Shown one piece after another: positions 37,300-47,973 of a stretch of 64,000 bases of DNA (positions are counted from its first letter, which is position 1; the number at the start of each line of letters is the position of its first letter). The position numbers were made by a program, and so were the translations under genes. The notes beneath the pieces were generated by a model that had not been told where the DNA came from, did no database searches, and saw nothing but the letters and a program-made list of their open reading frames with translations. This DNA is from JAWWPG01 sp033850885. GTDB lineage: Bacteria; Actinomycetota; Actinomycetes; Propionibacteriales; Nocardioidaceae. The stretch spans positions 4,980 to 68,979 of the forward strand of contig JAWWPG010000052.1 of NCBI GenBank assembly GCA_033850885.1. Reading direction: 5' to 3'.

Positions 37300-38094
37300 A
37301 TGGCACCTATCGCCGGCTGGTACGACGACCCTCGGGACGCGAGCCGCCTGCGCTACTGGGACGGCGACGCGTGGACGGACCACGTGGCGCCGCGGGTTCC
37401 CGCGGCCCCACCAGCAGCCCAGGTGCCACAGTGGCAGTACCCCGGCGCACCGCAGAGCCAACAGCAGGACTGGCGGTACGGGGCCCCGGTGGAGCAGCAA
37501 CAGCAGCCGCAACAGTGGCAGCCGCAACAGGCTCCGGGCTGGCCACCCGTGAAGGGCCCTACGACGCCTGACGGGGTACGGATCACGAGCTGGGTCAAGC
37601 GTCTGCTCGCCAGGATCCTTGACGGCTTCATCGTGTTCTTCGCCAGCGTCCCGTTCACCGGCTACTTCATCTACCGGTACTTCCAGGCGATATCGGATCA
37701 GGTCGACAAGAGCTCGACGCCGTCGTTCTTCCCAACCGGTGAGGTCCTCAGGTGGGAGCTGTGGCTGGTCGCCGTGCTGCTGGTGCTGCAGGTGGGCTAC
37801 GAGACGTTCAGCCTCTACCGGTGGGGAGCCACTCCCGGCAAGCGCATCCTCAAGATCAGCGTGCGCACCTGGGAGCAGGGCGGCCGCCTGCCGTGGTCGG
37901 TGATCGGTCGGCGGGTCGGCTTCATCTACGGCCTCAGCGCGCTCGGCCTGGTTCCGGTGGTCGGCCTCCTCACCGGCGTCGTCGGCCTTCTCGACTACCT
38001 CTGGCCGCTGTGGGACAACCGCCGGCAGGCACTCCACGACAAGGTTGCCGGGACCGTCGTCGTCGAGGGACCGCGCCAACGACCCATGTGGTGA
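37300..38094 (+). CDS. DUF2510/RDD-family membrane protein
   Basis: Protein of 264 aa. The N-terminus has the DUF2510 motif GWYDDPRDASRLRYWDGDAWT. Residues 50-105 are a low-complexity Gln/Pro linker (runs such as QQQQPQQWQPQQ). The C-terminal RDD domain has three or four membrane segments with RLLARILDGFIVFF, TPGKRILKISVRT and DNRRQALHDKVAGTVVV, the R-D-D signature residues. RDD proteins have been linked to ion transport or unknown roles. Start at ATG 37300. Converges with ctaB, with only 13 bp between the ends. Confidence 0.85.
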   Translation: MAPIAGWYDDPRDASRLRYWDGDAWTDHVAPRVPAAPPAAQVPQWQYPGAPQSQQQDWRYGAPVEQQQQPQQWQPQQAPGWPPVKGPTTPDGVRITSWVKRLLARILDGFIVFFASVPFTGYFIYRYFQAISDQVDKSSTPSFFPTGEVLRWELWLVAVLLVLQVGYETFSLYRWGATPGKRILKISVRTWEQGGRLPWSVIGRRVGFIYGLSALGLVPVVGLLTGVVGLLDYLWPLWDNRRQALHDKVAGTVVVEGPRQRPMW

Positions 38095-38107
38095 GTGGCG
38101 GTCGCGG

Positions 38108-39085
38108 TCAGCGAGCCAGCAGGGGGTCGAGGGCCACCGCGAGGAAGAGCAGCGCCAGGTAGGCGTTCGACCAGTGGAAGAGTCTCATCGGCCTCAGCGC
38201 GACGGCGTCGTCGCTGCCTCGGGATCGCCGCCAGAGACCGTACGCCTCCATCAGGAACGCGCATCCGAGCAGCGCCGCCACCACCGGGTAGAGCCAGCCG
38301 GTGGACGCGACCGGCCACAGCAGGAGTGAGGTCACAACCGTCAACCAGCTGTAGATGACGATCTGGCGCCCTACCACCCGGGCGGGTGCGACGACCGGCA
38401 ACATCGGCACGTCGGCGGCGGCATAGTCGTCGCGGTAGCGGATCGCCAACGACCAGAAGTGCGGCGGCGTCCAGAAGAACACCACGAGGAACAAGACGAC
38501 GGGCGGCCAGGCCAGTGAGCCGGTGACGGCGGTCCAGCCGATGAGGGCCGGGAAGCACCCCGCGGCACCTCCCCAGACGATGTTCTGGGAGGTACGCCGC
38601 TTCAGCACCATCGTGTAACCGAGCACGTAGAACGCGTTGGCCACCAGGGCGAGACCCGCGGAGAGCCAGTTGACGGCGAGGCCCAGCAGGAGCGTCGCAG
38701 CGACCCCCAGCACGATGCCGAAGACGAAGGCGGCCGGTGTCGACACCTGGTGTCGCGGCAGCGGCCGGCGCCGGGTGCGCAGCATCCGCTCGTCGATGTC
38801 CCGGTCGAGGACGCAGTTGAGGGTGTTCGCGCTGCCGGCCGCGAGCGTCCCCCCGGCGACCGTGGCCACCACCAGCCACAGCGGCGGCACTCCGCCTTGC
38901 GCGAGGAACATCACCGGCACCGTGGTCATCAGGAGCAGCTCGACGATCCGCGGTTTGGTCAGTGCGGCGTACGACGCCAGCACCGCCCCGAACCGAGGGC
39001 GAGCCGTCTCCCGGAGGGCCGCCGGATCGACTGGCGCTGCCTGCGCGAGCACAGGTGGTTGCGGGTCGACAGCCGTCACGGACAC
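38108..39085 (-). CDS. ctaB: Heme O synthase (protoheme IX farnesyltransferase)
   Basis: UbiA-superfamily membrane enzyme of 325 aa that adds a farnesyl group to heme B. Prenyl-diphosphate motifs are seen: [19 protein letters not shown] (N...D..xD) and, in the second half, [19 protein letters not shown]. About eight to nine membrane segments follow the usual pattern. GTG start at 39085. It diverges from the transketolase operon and works with ctaA at 36175-37134. Confidence 0.93.
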   Translation of the reverse strand: MSVTAVDPQPPVLAQAAPVDPAALRETARPRFGAVLASYAALTKPRIVELLLMTTVPVMFLAQGGVPPLWLVVATVAGGTLAAGSANTLNCVLDRDIDERMLRTRRRPLPRHQVSTPAAFVFGIVLGVAATLLLGLAVNWLSAGLALVANAFYVLGYTMVLKRRTSQNIVWGGAAGCFPALIGWTAVTGSLAWPPVVLFLVVFFWTPPHFWSLAIRYRDDYAAADVPMLPVVAPARVVGRQIVIYSWLTVVTSLLLWPVASTGWLYPVVAALLGCAFLMEAYGLWRRSRGSDDAVALRPMRLFHWSNAYLALLFLAVALDPLLAR

Positions 39086-39325
39086 CTCGAGTAGACGTGT
39101 GGATCACCCGGCGCAGACATGACCACCCCCGGGCGCTTACCTCGTCCGGCAGTCTAGTCCCGGAGGTTCCTGCGCACCCATCAGGGCGGAGTGGCCACGA
39201 AGGGTGCCGAGCCCGGGATGGCAGTAGGCTCGCACGTGGTAGGAGACAGACCGCCGCAACCTGGTGGAGCCGCGATCGAAACGACGCGAAACCATGGTCG
39301 ACCCGCTCAGGAAGGACCCGCTGCC

Positions 39326-41446
39326 GTGACAAGCGCCCGCAGGACAGGCTCCGAACAGCTCGACTGGTCGGAGATCGACGACCATGCCGTCGACACCGTC
39401 CGGGTGCTCGCGATGGACGCGGTACAGAAGGTCGGCAACGGCCACCCCGGAACCGCGATGAGCCTGGCGCCGGCCGCGTACCTGCTCTTCCAGAGGCTGA
39501 TGCGCCACAACCCGGCAGATCCGGACTGGCCGGGCCGGGACCGTTTCGTGCTCTCGGCCGGTCACTCGAGCCTGACGCTGTACATCCAGCTCTACTACGC
39601 GGGCTACGGCCTCGAGCTCGACGACCTCAAGTCTCTGCGCGTGTGGGGAAGTCTGACCCCGGGTCACCCCGAACACGGCCATACCACGGGGGTCGAGACA
39701 ACGACCGGCCCGCTCGGACAGGGAGTCGGCAACGCTGTCGGGATGGCGATGGCCGCCCGCCGCGAACGAGGTCTCTTCGACCCGGACCCGGCGCCCGGGG
39801 AGAGCCTCTTCGACCACAACGTCTTTGCCATCGCCAGCGACGGTGACCTCGAGGAGGGCGTCAGCGGCGAGGCCTCCTCGCTGGCCGGCCACCAGCAACT
39901 CGGCAACCTCACCCTGCTGTACGACGACAACCGAATCTCCATCGAGGACAACACCGACATCGCCTTCAGCGAGGATGTCGCCAAGCGCTACGAGGCCTAT
40001 GGCTGGCATGTGCAGACGGTCGACTGGACCCACGACGGCACCGGCTACCGGGAGGACGTCAAGGCCCTATGGAGGGCCTTCCAGGCCGCGAAGGCCGAGA
40101 CCCGCCGACCAAGCTTCATCAAGCTGCGTACGATCATCGGCTGGCCCGCCCCGAACCTGCAGAACAGCGGCAAGGCCCACGGCTCTGCGCTCGGGGAGGC
40201 GGAGGTCGCTGCCACCAAGAAGGTGCTCGGCTTCGACCCCGAGCAGACCTTCCAGGTCAGTGACGACGTGATCACCCATGTCCGCGAGGTCATCGAGCGC
40301 GGCAAGACGGCGCAGGCGGAGTGGCAGGAGAGGTTCGACGTCTGGGCCGCGAAGGCGGGCGACCGGCTGGCCCTCTACCAGCGGATGCGCACCCGCACTC
40401 TTCCCGACGGTTGGGCCGACGCCATGCCCTCATGGGAGGCCGACACGAAGGGCGTCGCAACCCGGGCGGCATCCGGCGACATCCTGAGCGCGATCGCACC
40501 GAAGCTGCCAGAGCTCTGGGGTGGTTCGGCCGACCTCGCCGGGTCGAACAACACGACGCCGAAGGGCCAACCGAGCTTCATCCCCCCGGACCACGCGACG
40601 AAGGAGTTCGACGGCGACTGGTACGGCCGGGTGCTGCACTTCGGTATCCGCGAGCACGCCATGGGCTCCACCTTGAACGGGATCGCCCTGCACGGCGGAA
40701 CCCGCCCCTACGGCGGCACGTTCCTGATCTTCTCCGACTACATGCGACCGGCCGTCCGGCTGGCGGCCCTGATGAAGCTGCCGGTGACCTATGTCTGGAC
40801 GCACGACTCCATCGGGCTCGGTGAGGACGGTCCCACCCACCAGCCCATCGAGCAGCTGGCGGCACTGCGCGCCATCCCCGGGCTCGACGTGGTCCGGCCG
40901 GCCGACGCGAACGAGACCGCCGCGGCCTGGAAGACCATCCTCGAGCACACCGACCGACCGGCCGGGCTGGCGCTGACCAGGCAGAACGTCCCTGTCTTCC
41001 CCCGCGGGACCGACGGTTACTCTGACACGTCGAACGTCCGCCGCGGCGCCTACGTCCTCCTCGACGTCGACGGGGGCGCGCCCGACGTCGTACTCATCGG
41101 CACCGGGTCGGAGGTGCAGATCGCCGTGGCGGCGCGCGAACAGCTCGCTGCCCAGAACATCCGGGCCCGAGTCGTGTCGATGCCCTGCCGTGAGTGGTTC
41201 GAGGAGCAGGACAAGGCCTACCGCGACACGGTGCTGCCCCCGACGGTCAAGGCGCGCGTCTCGGTCGAGGCTGCCGTCGCGTTGGGCTGGCGGGACATCG
41301 TCGGCGATGCGGGCCGCATCGTCTCGATCGACCACTTCGGAGCCTCGGCGGACTACCAGCGCCTCTATATGGAGTTCGGCATGACCGCCGAGGTCGTCAC
41401 CCAAGCCGCAATCGACAGCATCGCCGCCGCCGACGCGATGACCTGA
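39326..41446 (+). CDS. tkt: Transketolase
   Basis: ThDP enzyme of 706 aa joining glycolysis and the pentose phosphate pathway. The start is the GTG at 39326, with AGGAAGGA eight bases upstream; the in-frame ATG at 39191 would add an unlikely 45 residues. Motifs: [52 protein letters not shown], the ThDP box [20 protein letters not shown] (to ...LYDDNRIS) and the pyrimidine-domain [12 protein letters not shown] with [12 protein letters not shown]. First gene of the tkt-tal-pgi-zwf-opcA-pgl cluster. Confidence 0.95.
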   Translation: MTSARRTGSEQLDWSEIDDHAVDTVRVLAMDAVQKVGNGHPGTAMSLAPAAYLLFQRLMRHNPADPDWPGRDRFVLSAGHSSLTLYIQLYYAGYGLELDDLKSLRVWGSLTPGHPEHGHTTGVETTTGPLGQGVGNAVGMAMAARRERGLFDPDPAPGESLFDHNVFAIASDGDLEEGVSGEASSLAGHQQLGNLTLLYDDNRISIEDNTDIAFSEDVAKRYEAYGWHVQTVDWTHDGTGYREDVKALWRAFQAAKAETRRPSFIKLRTIIGWPAPNLQNSGKAHGSALGEAEVAATKKVLGFDPEQTFQVSDDVITHVREVIERGKTAQAEWQERFDVWAAKAGDRLALYQRMRTRTLPDGWADAMPSWEADTKGVATRAASGDILSAIAPKLPELWGGSADLAGSNNTTPKGQPSFIPPDHATKEFDGDWYGRVLHFGIREHAMGSTLNGIALHGGTRPYGGTFLIFSDYMRPAVRLAALMKLPVTYVWTHDSIGLGEDGPTHQPIEQLAALRAIPGLDVVRPADANETAAAWKTILEHTDRPAGLALTRQNVPVFPRGTDGYSDTSNVRRGAYVLLDVDGGAPDVVLIGTGSEVQIAVAAREQLAAQNIRARVVSMPCREWFEEQDKAYRDTVLPPTVKARVSVEAAVALGWRDIVGDAGRIVSIDHFGASADYQRLYMEFGMTAEVVTQAAIDSIAAADAMT

Positions 41447-41504
41447 GACACCCGGCCGTCCGGCGCACCCCGCATGGAAAGACTCGAACCTGAAAGGACC
41501 TGCC

Positions 41505-42629
41505 ATGAACGACCCGCTGCAAGCGCTCTCCGACCAAGGCGTATCCATCTGGCTCGACGACATCTCACGCGGTCGCCTCCAGTCGGGCAACCTGGCCGAG
41601 CTCGCTGAGACCCGCCATGTCGTCGGGGTGACGTCCAACCCCACGATCTTCGCCAAGGCGGTCGCCGACGCCGACCACTACGCGGAGCAGGTCAAGGACC
41701 TCGCCGTCCGAGGTGTCGACCTCGAGGAGGCGGTTCGGGCGATCACGACGTACGACGTCAGGTGGGCGTGCGACGTGCTCCGCGACGTCTACGACCGCAC
41801 CGACGGCCAGGACGGCCGAGTCAGCATCGAGGTCGACCCGCGGCTGGCGCACCGCACCGACGCGACCATCGCGGAGGCCCGCGCCCTCTGGTGGCTGGTC
41901 GACCGCCCGAACGTGATGATCAAGATCCCCGCCACCGAAGAGGGCCTGGCCGCGATCACCGCCGCCATCGCAGAGGGAGTCAGTGTCAACGTCACGTTGA
42001 TCTTCAGCCTTCAGCGCTACCGGGCCGTGATGGACGCCTACCTGACCGGGCTCGAGCAGGCAAACTCCAAGGGCGTCGACCTCAGCTCCATCCGGTCCGT
42101 CGCGTCGTTCTTCGTCAGCCGCATCGACACCGAGGTCGACAAACGCCTAGACGCCATGTCCGACGCGAACGGAGGTTCCGAGCAGGCCAAGTCGCTGCGC
42201 AGCAAGGCCGCGATCGCCAACGCTCGACTCGCCTACGAGCAGTTCGAGAAGACGTTCACGGGCGAACGCTGGACAGCGCTGCACAGTGCGGGCGCGCACA
42301 CCCAGCGGCCGCTGTGGGCCTCGACGAGCGTCAAGGACCCAAACCTGCCCGACACCATGTACGTCGAGGAGCTCGTCGCGCCCGACACCGTCAACACGAT
42401 GCCGGAGGCGACCATCGAGGCCGCCTTGGACCACGGCAAGTTCACCGGCGACACCATCCGGCCGAACTACGACGACGCACGGAAGGTGCTGGACGGCCTC
42501 GAGCGACTGGGGATCTCGTACGACGACGTGGTGAAGGTGGTCGAGGACGAGGGCGTGGACAAGTTCGAGAAGTCCTGGAAGGAGCTGCTCGACACCGTGA
42601 AGGGAGCGCTCGAGGGGGACGCCCGATGA
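41505..42629 (+). CDS. tal: Transaldolase
   Basis: Protein of 374 aa, the long actinobacterial class. [17 protein letters not shown] and [15 protein letters not shown] are N-terminal signatures; the Schiff-base lysine lies in [28 protein letters not shown] and [20 protein letters not shown] follow. The ribosome site GAAAGGA precedes ATG 41505 by seven bases. Its end overlaps pgi as ATGA, so the two are coupled. Confidence 0.95.
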   Translation: MNDPLQALSDQGVSIWLDDISRGRLQSGNLAELAETRHVVGVTSNPTIFAKAVADADHYAEQVKDLAVRGVDLEEAVRAITTYDVRWACDVLRDVYDRTDGQDGRVSIEVDPRLAHRTDATIAEARALWWLVDRPNVMIKIPATEEGLAAITAAIAEGVSVNVTLIFSLQRYRAVMDAYLTGLEQANSKGVDLSSIRSVASFFVSRIDTEVDKRLDAMSDANGGSEQAKSLRSKAAIANARLAYEQFEKTFTGERWTALHSAGAHTQRPLWASTSVKDPNLPDTMYVEELVAPDTVNTMPEATIEAALDHGKFTGDTIRPNYDDARKVLDGLERLGISYDDVVKVVEDEGVDKFEKSWKELLDTVKGALEGDAR

Positions 42630-44224
42630 GCTCGGACCTCGTCGTCTCGACCTCCGCGTCGTACGACGACACGGTAGCGGGGCTCGTGGCCGACCGGGTC
42701 GCCAGCCGGATCGCCGCCCAGGACGCCACCCTGTGGGGTCCGGACGCGGAACACGAGGCCTCGATCCGGCTGTCCTGGGTGTCACTTCCGACCAGCTCCC
42801 GGCAGCTCCTCGCGGAGGTGGACGCCCTCCGTGCCGACCTCTGGGCGGAGGGGCTCGACCAGGTCGTGCTGTGTGGCATGGGCGGCTCGTCGCTGGCTCC
42901 TGAGGTGATCTCCCGCACGTTCGACATCCCGCTGACGATCCTGGACTCCACGAACCCCAGCGTCGTGCACCGCGTCGTCAGCGGCGACCTCTCCCGCACC
43001 GTTGTCGTCGTCTCCAGCAAGTCGGGAGGAACGCTCGAGACGGACAGCCAGCGCCGGGTGCTCGCTGCGGCCTTCGAGGCCGCCGGCATCGACGCGGCGT
43101 CCCGGTTCGTCGTCGTCACGGACCCGGGCTCGGATCTCGAGAAGCTCGCCGCGGAGGAGGGGTACCGCAAGGTGTTCCTCGCGGACCCGCACGTCGGCGG
43201 CCGGTACAGCGCGCTGACCGCGTTCGGTCTCGTGCCGACGGGGTTGGCGGGTGTCGACATCTCGGACCTGCTGGACGAGGCCGAGGCGGTGATGACGACT
43301 CTCGCATCGGACTCGGCCGACAACCCGGCGCTGGTGCTGGCGGCGGCCCTCGGCGGCAACCCGGGGCGGGACAAGGCGGCGATCGCGGACCTCGGCTCGG
43401 ACATCGACGGCTTCCCCGACTGGGCGGAGCAGCTGATCGCCGAGTCGACCGGCAAGCACGGGAAGGGCGTGCTCCCGGTCGCCGTCGAGGGACCGTCGGC
43501 TCCCGAGGTGCAGTGGCCCGCGCCGGACGTCGTGGTCGGCGGCTTGATCGCTCCCGAGGCGTCACTCCCGGAAGGTGTCGGTGAGCCGTGGGTCACGGTG
43601 TCGGGCACGCTGGGCGCGCAGTTCCTGACCTGGGAGACCGCGACCGCGGTCGTCGGCCGGATGCTCGGCATCAACCCCTTCGACCAGCCCGATGTCGAGA
43701 GCGCGAAGAAGGCGGCCCGCGGGCTGCTCGAGAAGCAGCCGGACAACGAGCCGGCTCGGATCACCGAGGACGGCGTCGAGGCGCGCGGCTCGGCCGGCCT
43801 CCTCGACGGCGTCGACTCCATCGCGGATGCGATCGAGGCGCTGCTGGCTCGGCTGGGCGAACACGGGTACCTCGCGGTGATGGCCTACCTCGACTCCCAT
43901 CGCGACGCCGCGCTGCACGCGTCGCGGGCCGCTCTCGCCCGCCGTACCGGGAGACCCACGACGTTCGGCTGGGGGCCGCGCTTCCTGCACTCCACCGGCC
44001 AGTACCACAAGGGCGGCCCGGCACAGGGCGTGTTCCTGCAGATCACGTCCAGCGAGCCGGACGACGTCTCGATCCCCGACCGGCCGTTCACGTTCGGCAC
44101 CCTGATCGCGGCCCAGGCGGCCGGCGACGCGGCCGTGCTCGCCCAGCACGACAGACCCGTGCTCCGGCTCCACCTGACGGACCCCCTCAAGGGCGTCCCA
44201 CTTCTCCTGGACCTCCTCCGATGA
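42626..44224 (+). CDS. pgi: Glucose-6-phosphate isomerase
   Basis: Protein of 532 aa interconverting glucose-6- and fructose-6-phosphate. [14 protein letters not shown] and [20 protein letters not shown] are the sugar-isomerase (SIS) phosphate-binding loops; the C-terminal part has [21 protein letters not shown] with the catalytic His/Lys area. It is the divergent type found inside actinobacterial pentose phosphate clusters. ATG 42626 overlaps the tal stop; its own stop overlaps zwf. Confidence 0.92.
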   Translation: MSSDLVVSTSASYDDTVAGLVADRVASRIAAQDATLWGPDAEHEASIRLSWVSLPTSSRQLLAEVDALRADLWAEGLDQVVLCGMGGSSLAPEVISRTFDIPLTILDSTNPSVVHRVVSGDLSRTVVVVSSKSGGTLETDSQRRVLAAAFEAAGIDAASRFVVVTDPGSDLEKLAAEEGYRKVFLADPHVGGRYSALTAFGLVPTGLAGVDISDLLDEAEAVMTTLASDSADNPALVLAAALGGNPGRDKAAIADLGSDIDGFPDWAEQLIAESTGKHGKGVLPVAVEGPSAPEVQWPAPDVVVGGLIAPEASLPEGVGEPWVTVSGTLGAQFLTWETATAVVGRMLGINPFDQPDVESAKKAARGLLEKQPDNEPARITEDGVEARGSAGLLDGVDSIADAIEALLARLGEHGYLAVMAYLDSHRDAALHASRAALARRTGRPTTFGWGPRFLHSTGQYHKGGPAQGVFLQITSSEPDDVSIPDRPFTFGTLIAAQAAGDAAVLAQHDRPVLRLHLTDPLKGVPLLLDLLR

Positions 44225-45792
44225 CGCAACAGACCTACGCGAGCGGGTCGAGCCCCGCCGAGACCCACGCTCGGACCGTCAACCCGTTGCGTGACGAGGA
44301 GGACCGTAGGCTGCCGCGGATCGCGGGACCCTGTGGCCTGGTGATCTTCGGGGTCACGGGCGACCTGGCTCGCAAGAAGGTCATGCCCGCCGTCTACGAC
44401 CTGGCCAACCGGGGGCTGCTGCCGCCGGGCTTCGCGCTAGTGGGCTTCGCCCGCCGTGACTGGGCGACCCAGGACTTCTCGAAGATCGTCCACGACGCGG
44501 TGAAGACCTACTCCCGGACAGCGTTCCGCGAGGAGGTGTGGGACCAGCTCGCGAAGGGGTTCCGCTTCGTGCCGGGCGACTTCTCCGACGACATCGCGTT
44601 CGACCAGCTCCGGGAGACGATCGAGGAGCTGGACCGCGAGCGCGGCACGGCAGGCAACCACGCGTTCTACCTCGCGATCCCGCCGAAGTTCTTCCCCGAC
44701 GTGATAGGCCAGCTCAAGGAGCACGGCCTCGCCGATCCCTCTGCCGGCTCCTGGCGGCGCGTCGTGGTCGAGAAGCCGTTCGGGCACGACCTCGCGAGCG
44801 CGCGGGCGCTCAACCACGTCATCGCCAGCGTGTTCCCCGCCGAGTCGGTGTTCCGGATCGACCACTACCTCGGCAAGGAGACCGTGCAGAACGTGCTCGC
44901 GCTGCGCTTCGCGAACCAGTTCTACGAGCCGGTGTGGAACGCCAACTACGTCGACCACGTCCAGATCACCATGGCCGAGGACATCGGCATCGGCTCGAGG
45001 GCCGGCTACTACGACGGGATCGGGGCGGCGCGGGACGTCATCCAGAACCATCTGATGCAGCTGATGGCGCTGACCGCGATGGAGGAGCCGACCTCGTTCG
45101 ACGCCCAGAGCCTGCGGATCGAGAAGCAGAAGATCCTGCGCTCGGTACGACGTCCACACCGCCTCGACCTGAGCACCTCTCGGGGTCAGTACGGGCCCGG
45201 CTGGGCCGGCGGTGTCAAGGTCGGCGGCTACCTCGACGAGCCGGACATCCCGAGAACCTCGGCGACCGAGACCTTCGCCGCGATGAAGCTCGAGATAGAC
45301 ACCCGGCGCTGGGCCGGCGTCCCCTGGTACCTGCGGACGGGCAAGAGGCTGGGGCGCCGGGTCACGGAGGTCGCGGTGGTGTTCAAGCGGGCTCCGCACC
45401 TGCCCTTCGACAAGACGGCGACCGAGGAGCTCGGCGAGAACGCCGTGGTGATCCGGGTCCAGCCCGATGAAGGCGTCACGATGAGGTTCGGCGCGAAGAC
45501 GCCCGGGACCGCGATGGAGATCCGCGATGTGAACATGGACTTCGCCTACGGCGGGAGCTTCGTCGAGTCGAGCCCCGAGGCCTATGAGCGGCTCATCCTC
45601 GACGTGCTGCTCGGGGACCCGCCGCTGTTCCCGCAGCTCGAGGAGGTCGAGCTGTCGTGGGAGGTGCTCGACCCGATCCTGGAGTACTGGGCGGAGCACG
45701 GGAAGCCTGACGCGTACGAGTCGGGCACCTGGGGTCCCGCGTCGTCGCACGAGATGCTGGCGCGCGACGGGCGCACCTGGCGCCGGCCCTGA
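44221..45792 (+). CDS. zwf: Glucose-6-phosphate 1-dehydrogenase
   Basis: Protein of 523 aa catalysing the first oxidative step of the pentose phosphate pathway. NADP-binding GVTGDLARKK (44-53), EKPFGHD (184-190) and the substrate/active-site motif RIDHYLGKE (212-220) are all present. An N-terminal extension of about 30 residues precedes the Rossmann fold. ATG 44221 overlaps the pgi stop as ATGA; opcA follows after 8 bp and encodes its assembly partner. Confidence 0.96.
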   Translation: MTQQTYASGSSPAETHARTVNPLRDEEDRRLPRIAGPCGLVIFGVTGDLARKKVMPAVYDLANRGLLPPGFALVGFARRDWATQDFSKIVHDAVKTYSRTAFREEVWDQLAKGFRFVPGDFSDDIAFDQLRETIEELDRERGTAGNHAFYLAIPPKFFPDVIGQLKEHGLADPSAGSWRRVVVEKPFGHDLASARALNHVIASVFPAESVFRIDHYLGKETVQNVLALRFANQFYEPVWNANYVDHVQITMAEDIGIGSRAGYYDGIGAARDVIQNHLMQLMALTAMEEPTSFDAQSLRIEKQKILRSVRRPHRLDLSTSRGQYGPGWAGGVKVGGYLDEPDIPRTSATETFAAMKLEIDTRRWAGVPWYLRTGKRLGRRVTEVAVVFKRAPHLPFDKTATEELGENAVVIRVQPDEGVTMRFGAKTPGTAMEIRDVNMDFAYGGSFVESSPEAYERLILDVLLGDPPLFPQLEEVELSWEVLDPILEYWAEHGKPDAYESGTWGPASSHEMLARDGRTWRRP

Positions 45793-45800
45793 GGAGAGCC

Positions 45801-47012
45801 ATGACACTGGACCTGACGTCGACGAATGCCAGTCAGATCGCCGCCGCGCTGCTGACGGAACGCCGCAAGGCCGGCTCCCCCGCGATGGGGATGGTGATGA
45901 CGCTCGTCGTGGTGACGGACGAGCAGGACCACTACGACGCGCTGAAGGTCGCCAGGGCCGTCTCCCGGGAGCACCCGGCCCGCATCCTGGGCGTCATCCG
46001 GCGATCCCACCGCGGCAGGGCAGAGCTCGACGCCGAGATCAGTGTCGGGGGTTCGGGCGAGTCGGTGCTGCTACGAATGAAGGGCGAGCTGGCCGATCAC
46101 GCCGAAAGCGTGGTGCTCCCGCTCCTGCTTCCGGACTCCCCCGTTGTCGTGTGGTGGCCGAGCAAGGCGCCCGCGGATCCCGCCCATGATGCCCTCGGAG
46201 TACTCGCCCAGCGACGGATCACGGACGCCAGCGCGATGGACCGCGGCAAGACGCAGGCGATCCTCACCCAGGCCCGAACCTATGCCGACGGCAACACCGA
46301 CCTCGCCTGGACGCGGCTGACCCCGTGGCGGGCGCTGCTGGCGGCCGCCCTCGACCAGTACCCGGCGAAGGTCCGAAGCGGCGAGGTGTCGGCGGAGCGG
46401 CTGAACCCCAGCGCCGACCTGCTGGTCGCCTGGCTGGCCGACCGGCTGCACGTCGAGATCACCCGAACGGTGTCCAAGGGCCCCGGCATCACCTCGGTCG
46501 TGCTGCTCACGGGAGGCGGCCCGATCGAGATCTCGCGGCCGGACGGCCGGCTGGCCATGTTCACCATCCCGAACGCGCCCGACCGGCCGGTGGCGCTGAG
46601 GCGCCGGGACACCGCCGAGCTGCTCGCCGAGGAGCTGCGCCGTCTCGATCCCGACGACATCTACGCCGAGACCGTGAAGCGGTTGCGCAAGATCGCCGAC
46701 ACGCATGCCAGGACGACGGCGAAGCCGGTGAAGGACCTGCCCCGCCGTCCCGCGACAGCCACCTCCCCGTCCACCGGCGCGGCGAGCGCGAAGACCTCCA
46801 CGAGCACGGGCTCCACCGAGAAGAGATCCGCCGAGCGGGGCGCCTCGGAGAAGACCTCGGCGAAGCGGCCGTCCGCCCAGAAGAGATCCGCCAAGAAGGC
46901 CGCCGCAAAGAAGGCCGCCGCAAAGGGGGCGGCCGCCAAGAAGACATCGGGGAAGAAGACGTCACCCCGCAAGACCTCAGCCTCGGCGTCAGCTGCCTCC
47001 ACCGGCCGATGA
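45801..47012 (+). CDS. opcA: Glucose-6-phosphate dehydrogenase assembly protein OpcA, with Lys/Ala tail
   Basis: OpcA of 403 aa, a partner or redox-linked activator of glucose-6-phosphate dehydrogenase in actinobacteria and cyanobacteria. Core features are VMTLVVVTDEQDHYDALKVA, LLLPDSPVVVWWPSKAP and LNPSADLLVAWLADRL. The core ends near residue 310. The last 85 residues or so are low in complexity: Thr/Ser then runs such as KRSAKKAAAKKAAAKGAAAK, like the tails of histone H1 or actinobacterial HU. That tail is not part of the family and suggests nucleic-acid or polyanion contact. Its stop overlaps pgl. Confidence 0.92.
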   Translation: MTLDLTSTNASQIAAALLTERRKAGSPAMGMVMTLVVVTDEQDHYDALKVARAVSREHPARILGVIRRSHRGRAELDAEISVGGSGESVLLRMKGELADHAESVVLPLLLPDSPVVVWWPSKAPADPAHDALGVLAQRRITDASAMDRGKTQAILTQARTYADGNTDLAWTRLTPWRALLAAALDQYPAKVRSGEVSAERLNPSADLLVAWLADRLHVEITRTVSKGPGITSVVLLTGGGPIEISRPDGRLAMFTIPNAPDRPVALRRRDTAELLAEELRRLDPDDIYAETVKRLRKIADTHARTTAKPVKDLPRRPATATSPSTGAASAKTSTSTGSTEKRSAERGASEKTSAKRPSAQKRSAKKAAAKKAAAKGAAAKKTSGKKTSPRKTSASASAASTGR

Positions 47013-47785
47013 GCGTGCCGGCCGTCGCCGTACACCGCGACGCACAAGCCCTTGCTGAAGCCGTCGCGGCACGCCTCATCACCCGCCTCGTCGACGTCCA
47101 GTCGTCCGGCCGGCTGGCCAGGATCGTGCTCACCGGAGGCACCATCGCGGACCGGATCCACCACGCTGTCGCGGTTTCGAAGTCCTGCGACGCCGTCGAC
47201 TGGGGCGGCGTGGAGGTGTGGTGGGGCGACGAGCGGTTCGTCGCCGCCGACGACCCAGAGCGCAACGAACGGCAGGCGAGGCTGGCCCTGCTCGACAAGG
47301 TACGGCTCGAGCCCGGTCATGTGCACCCGATGCCGCCACCCGATCAGGCGCAGGGCGACCCCGACATCGCGGCCGAGATGTACACCGCCGAGCTGGCGGC
47401 TGCAGCGGGGCCCGGCGACCACGACGCGATCCCCACGTTCGACGTGCTGATGCTCGGCATCGGACCCGAGGGCCACGTCGCCTCCCTGTTCCCCGGCATG
47501 CCGGCCCTGTACGACGAGCGGCCGGTCGCCGGCGTACGCGGATGCCCGAAGCCTCCACCGGTGCGGGTCACGATGACGATGCCGACCCTTCAACACGCCC
47601 ACGACGTCTGGTTCGTCGCGTCCGGCGAGGAGAAGGCGCGGGCCGTGCACCTGGCGCTCAGCGGAGCCGGTCCGATGCAGGTCCCCGCGGCCGGTCCGAA
47701 GGGGATGCTCAGCACCTGGTGGCTGCTCGACAAGTCGGCGGCCTCCGAGCTGCCCGCCGGTCTGCAACGGGTCGCCACCTCCTAG
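47009..47785 (+). CDS. pgl: 6-phosphogluconolactonase
   Basis: Protein of 258 aa hydrolysing 6-phosphogluconolactone. Family motifs: IVLTGGTIADRIH, VEVWWGDERFVAADDPERNERQA (split), FDVLMLGIGPEGHVASLFPG, and RVTMTMPTLQHAHDVWFVASGEEKA. ATG 47009 overlaps the opcA stop. Last gene of the pentose phosphate cluster; the palindromes after it probably end the transcript. Confidence 0.94.
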   Translation: MSVPAVAVHRDAQALAEAVAARLITRLVDVQSSGRLARIVLTGGTIADRIHHAVAVSKSCDAVDWGGVEVWWGDERFVAADDPERNERQARLALLDKVRLEPGHVHPMPPPDQAQGDPDIAAEMYTAELAAAAGPGDHDAIPTFDVLMLGIGPEGHVASLFPGMPALYDERPVAGVRGCPKPPPVRVTMTMPTLQHAHDVWFVASGEEKARAVHLALSGAGPMQVPAAGPKGMLSTWWLLDKSAASELPAGLQRVATS

Positions 47786-47809
47786 GGGACGCCAGGTCCG
47801 AGCCCGCGA

Positions 47810-47893
47810 GGGTGTTTGGGTGGTGCACCACCCAAACACCCCTGGAGCCACCCAAACCTGGGTGGCTTGAGGGCAACCTGAGTGGTGCACCAC
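47810..47893. repeat. Cluster of perfect palindromes, likely bidirectional terminator
   Basis: Three palindromic blocks in 84 bp between the convergent pgl and response-regulator genes. 47810-47841 is a perfect 32-bp palindrome centred on GGTGCACC. 47846-47867 is a 9-bp stem AGCCACCCA / TGGGTGGCT with loop AACC. 47882-47893 is GTGGTGCACCAC. The segment GGTGCACCACCCAAAC followed by (A/G)CCCCTGG occurs twice, so the first and third blocks are copies. They could stop transcription from both sides. Confidence 0.75.
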
Positions 47894-47973
47894 CCAAACG
47901 CCCCTGGTCGCGCGGCAGCGCGGGTCCCTCCCGCGCAGCCGCCGCAGGCCTCCGCGCGCAGCCGGTGGCGCGC

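Noticed and set aside
41762..42625. N-terminal extension of pgi by 288 codons
   Set aside because: It overlaps transaldolase in another frame; the ATG at 42626 with a 4-bp overlap is the family start.
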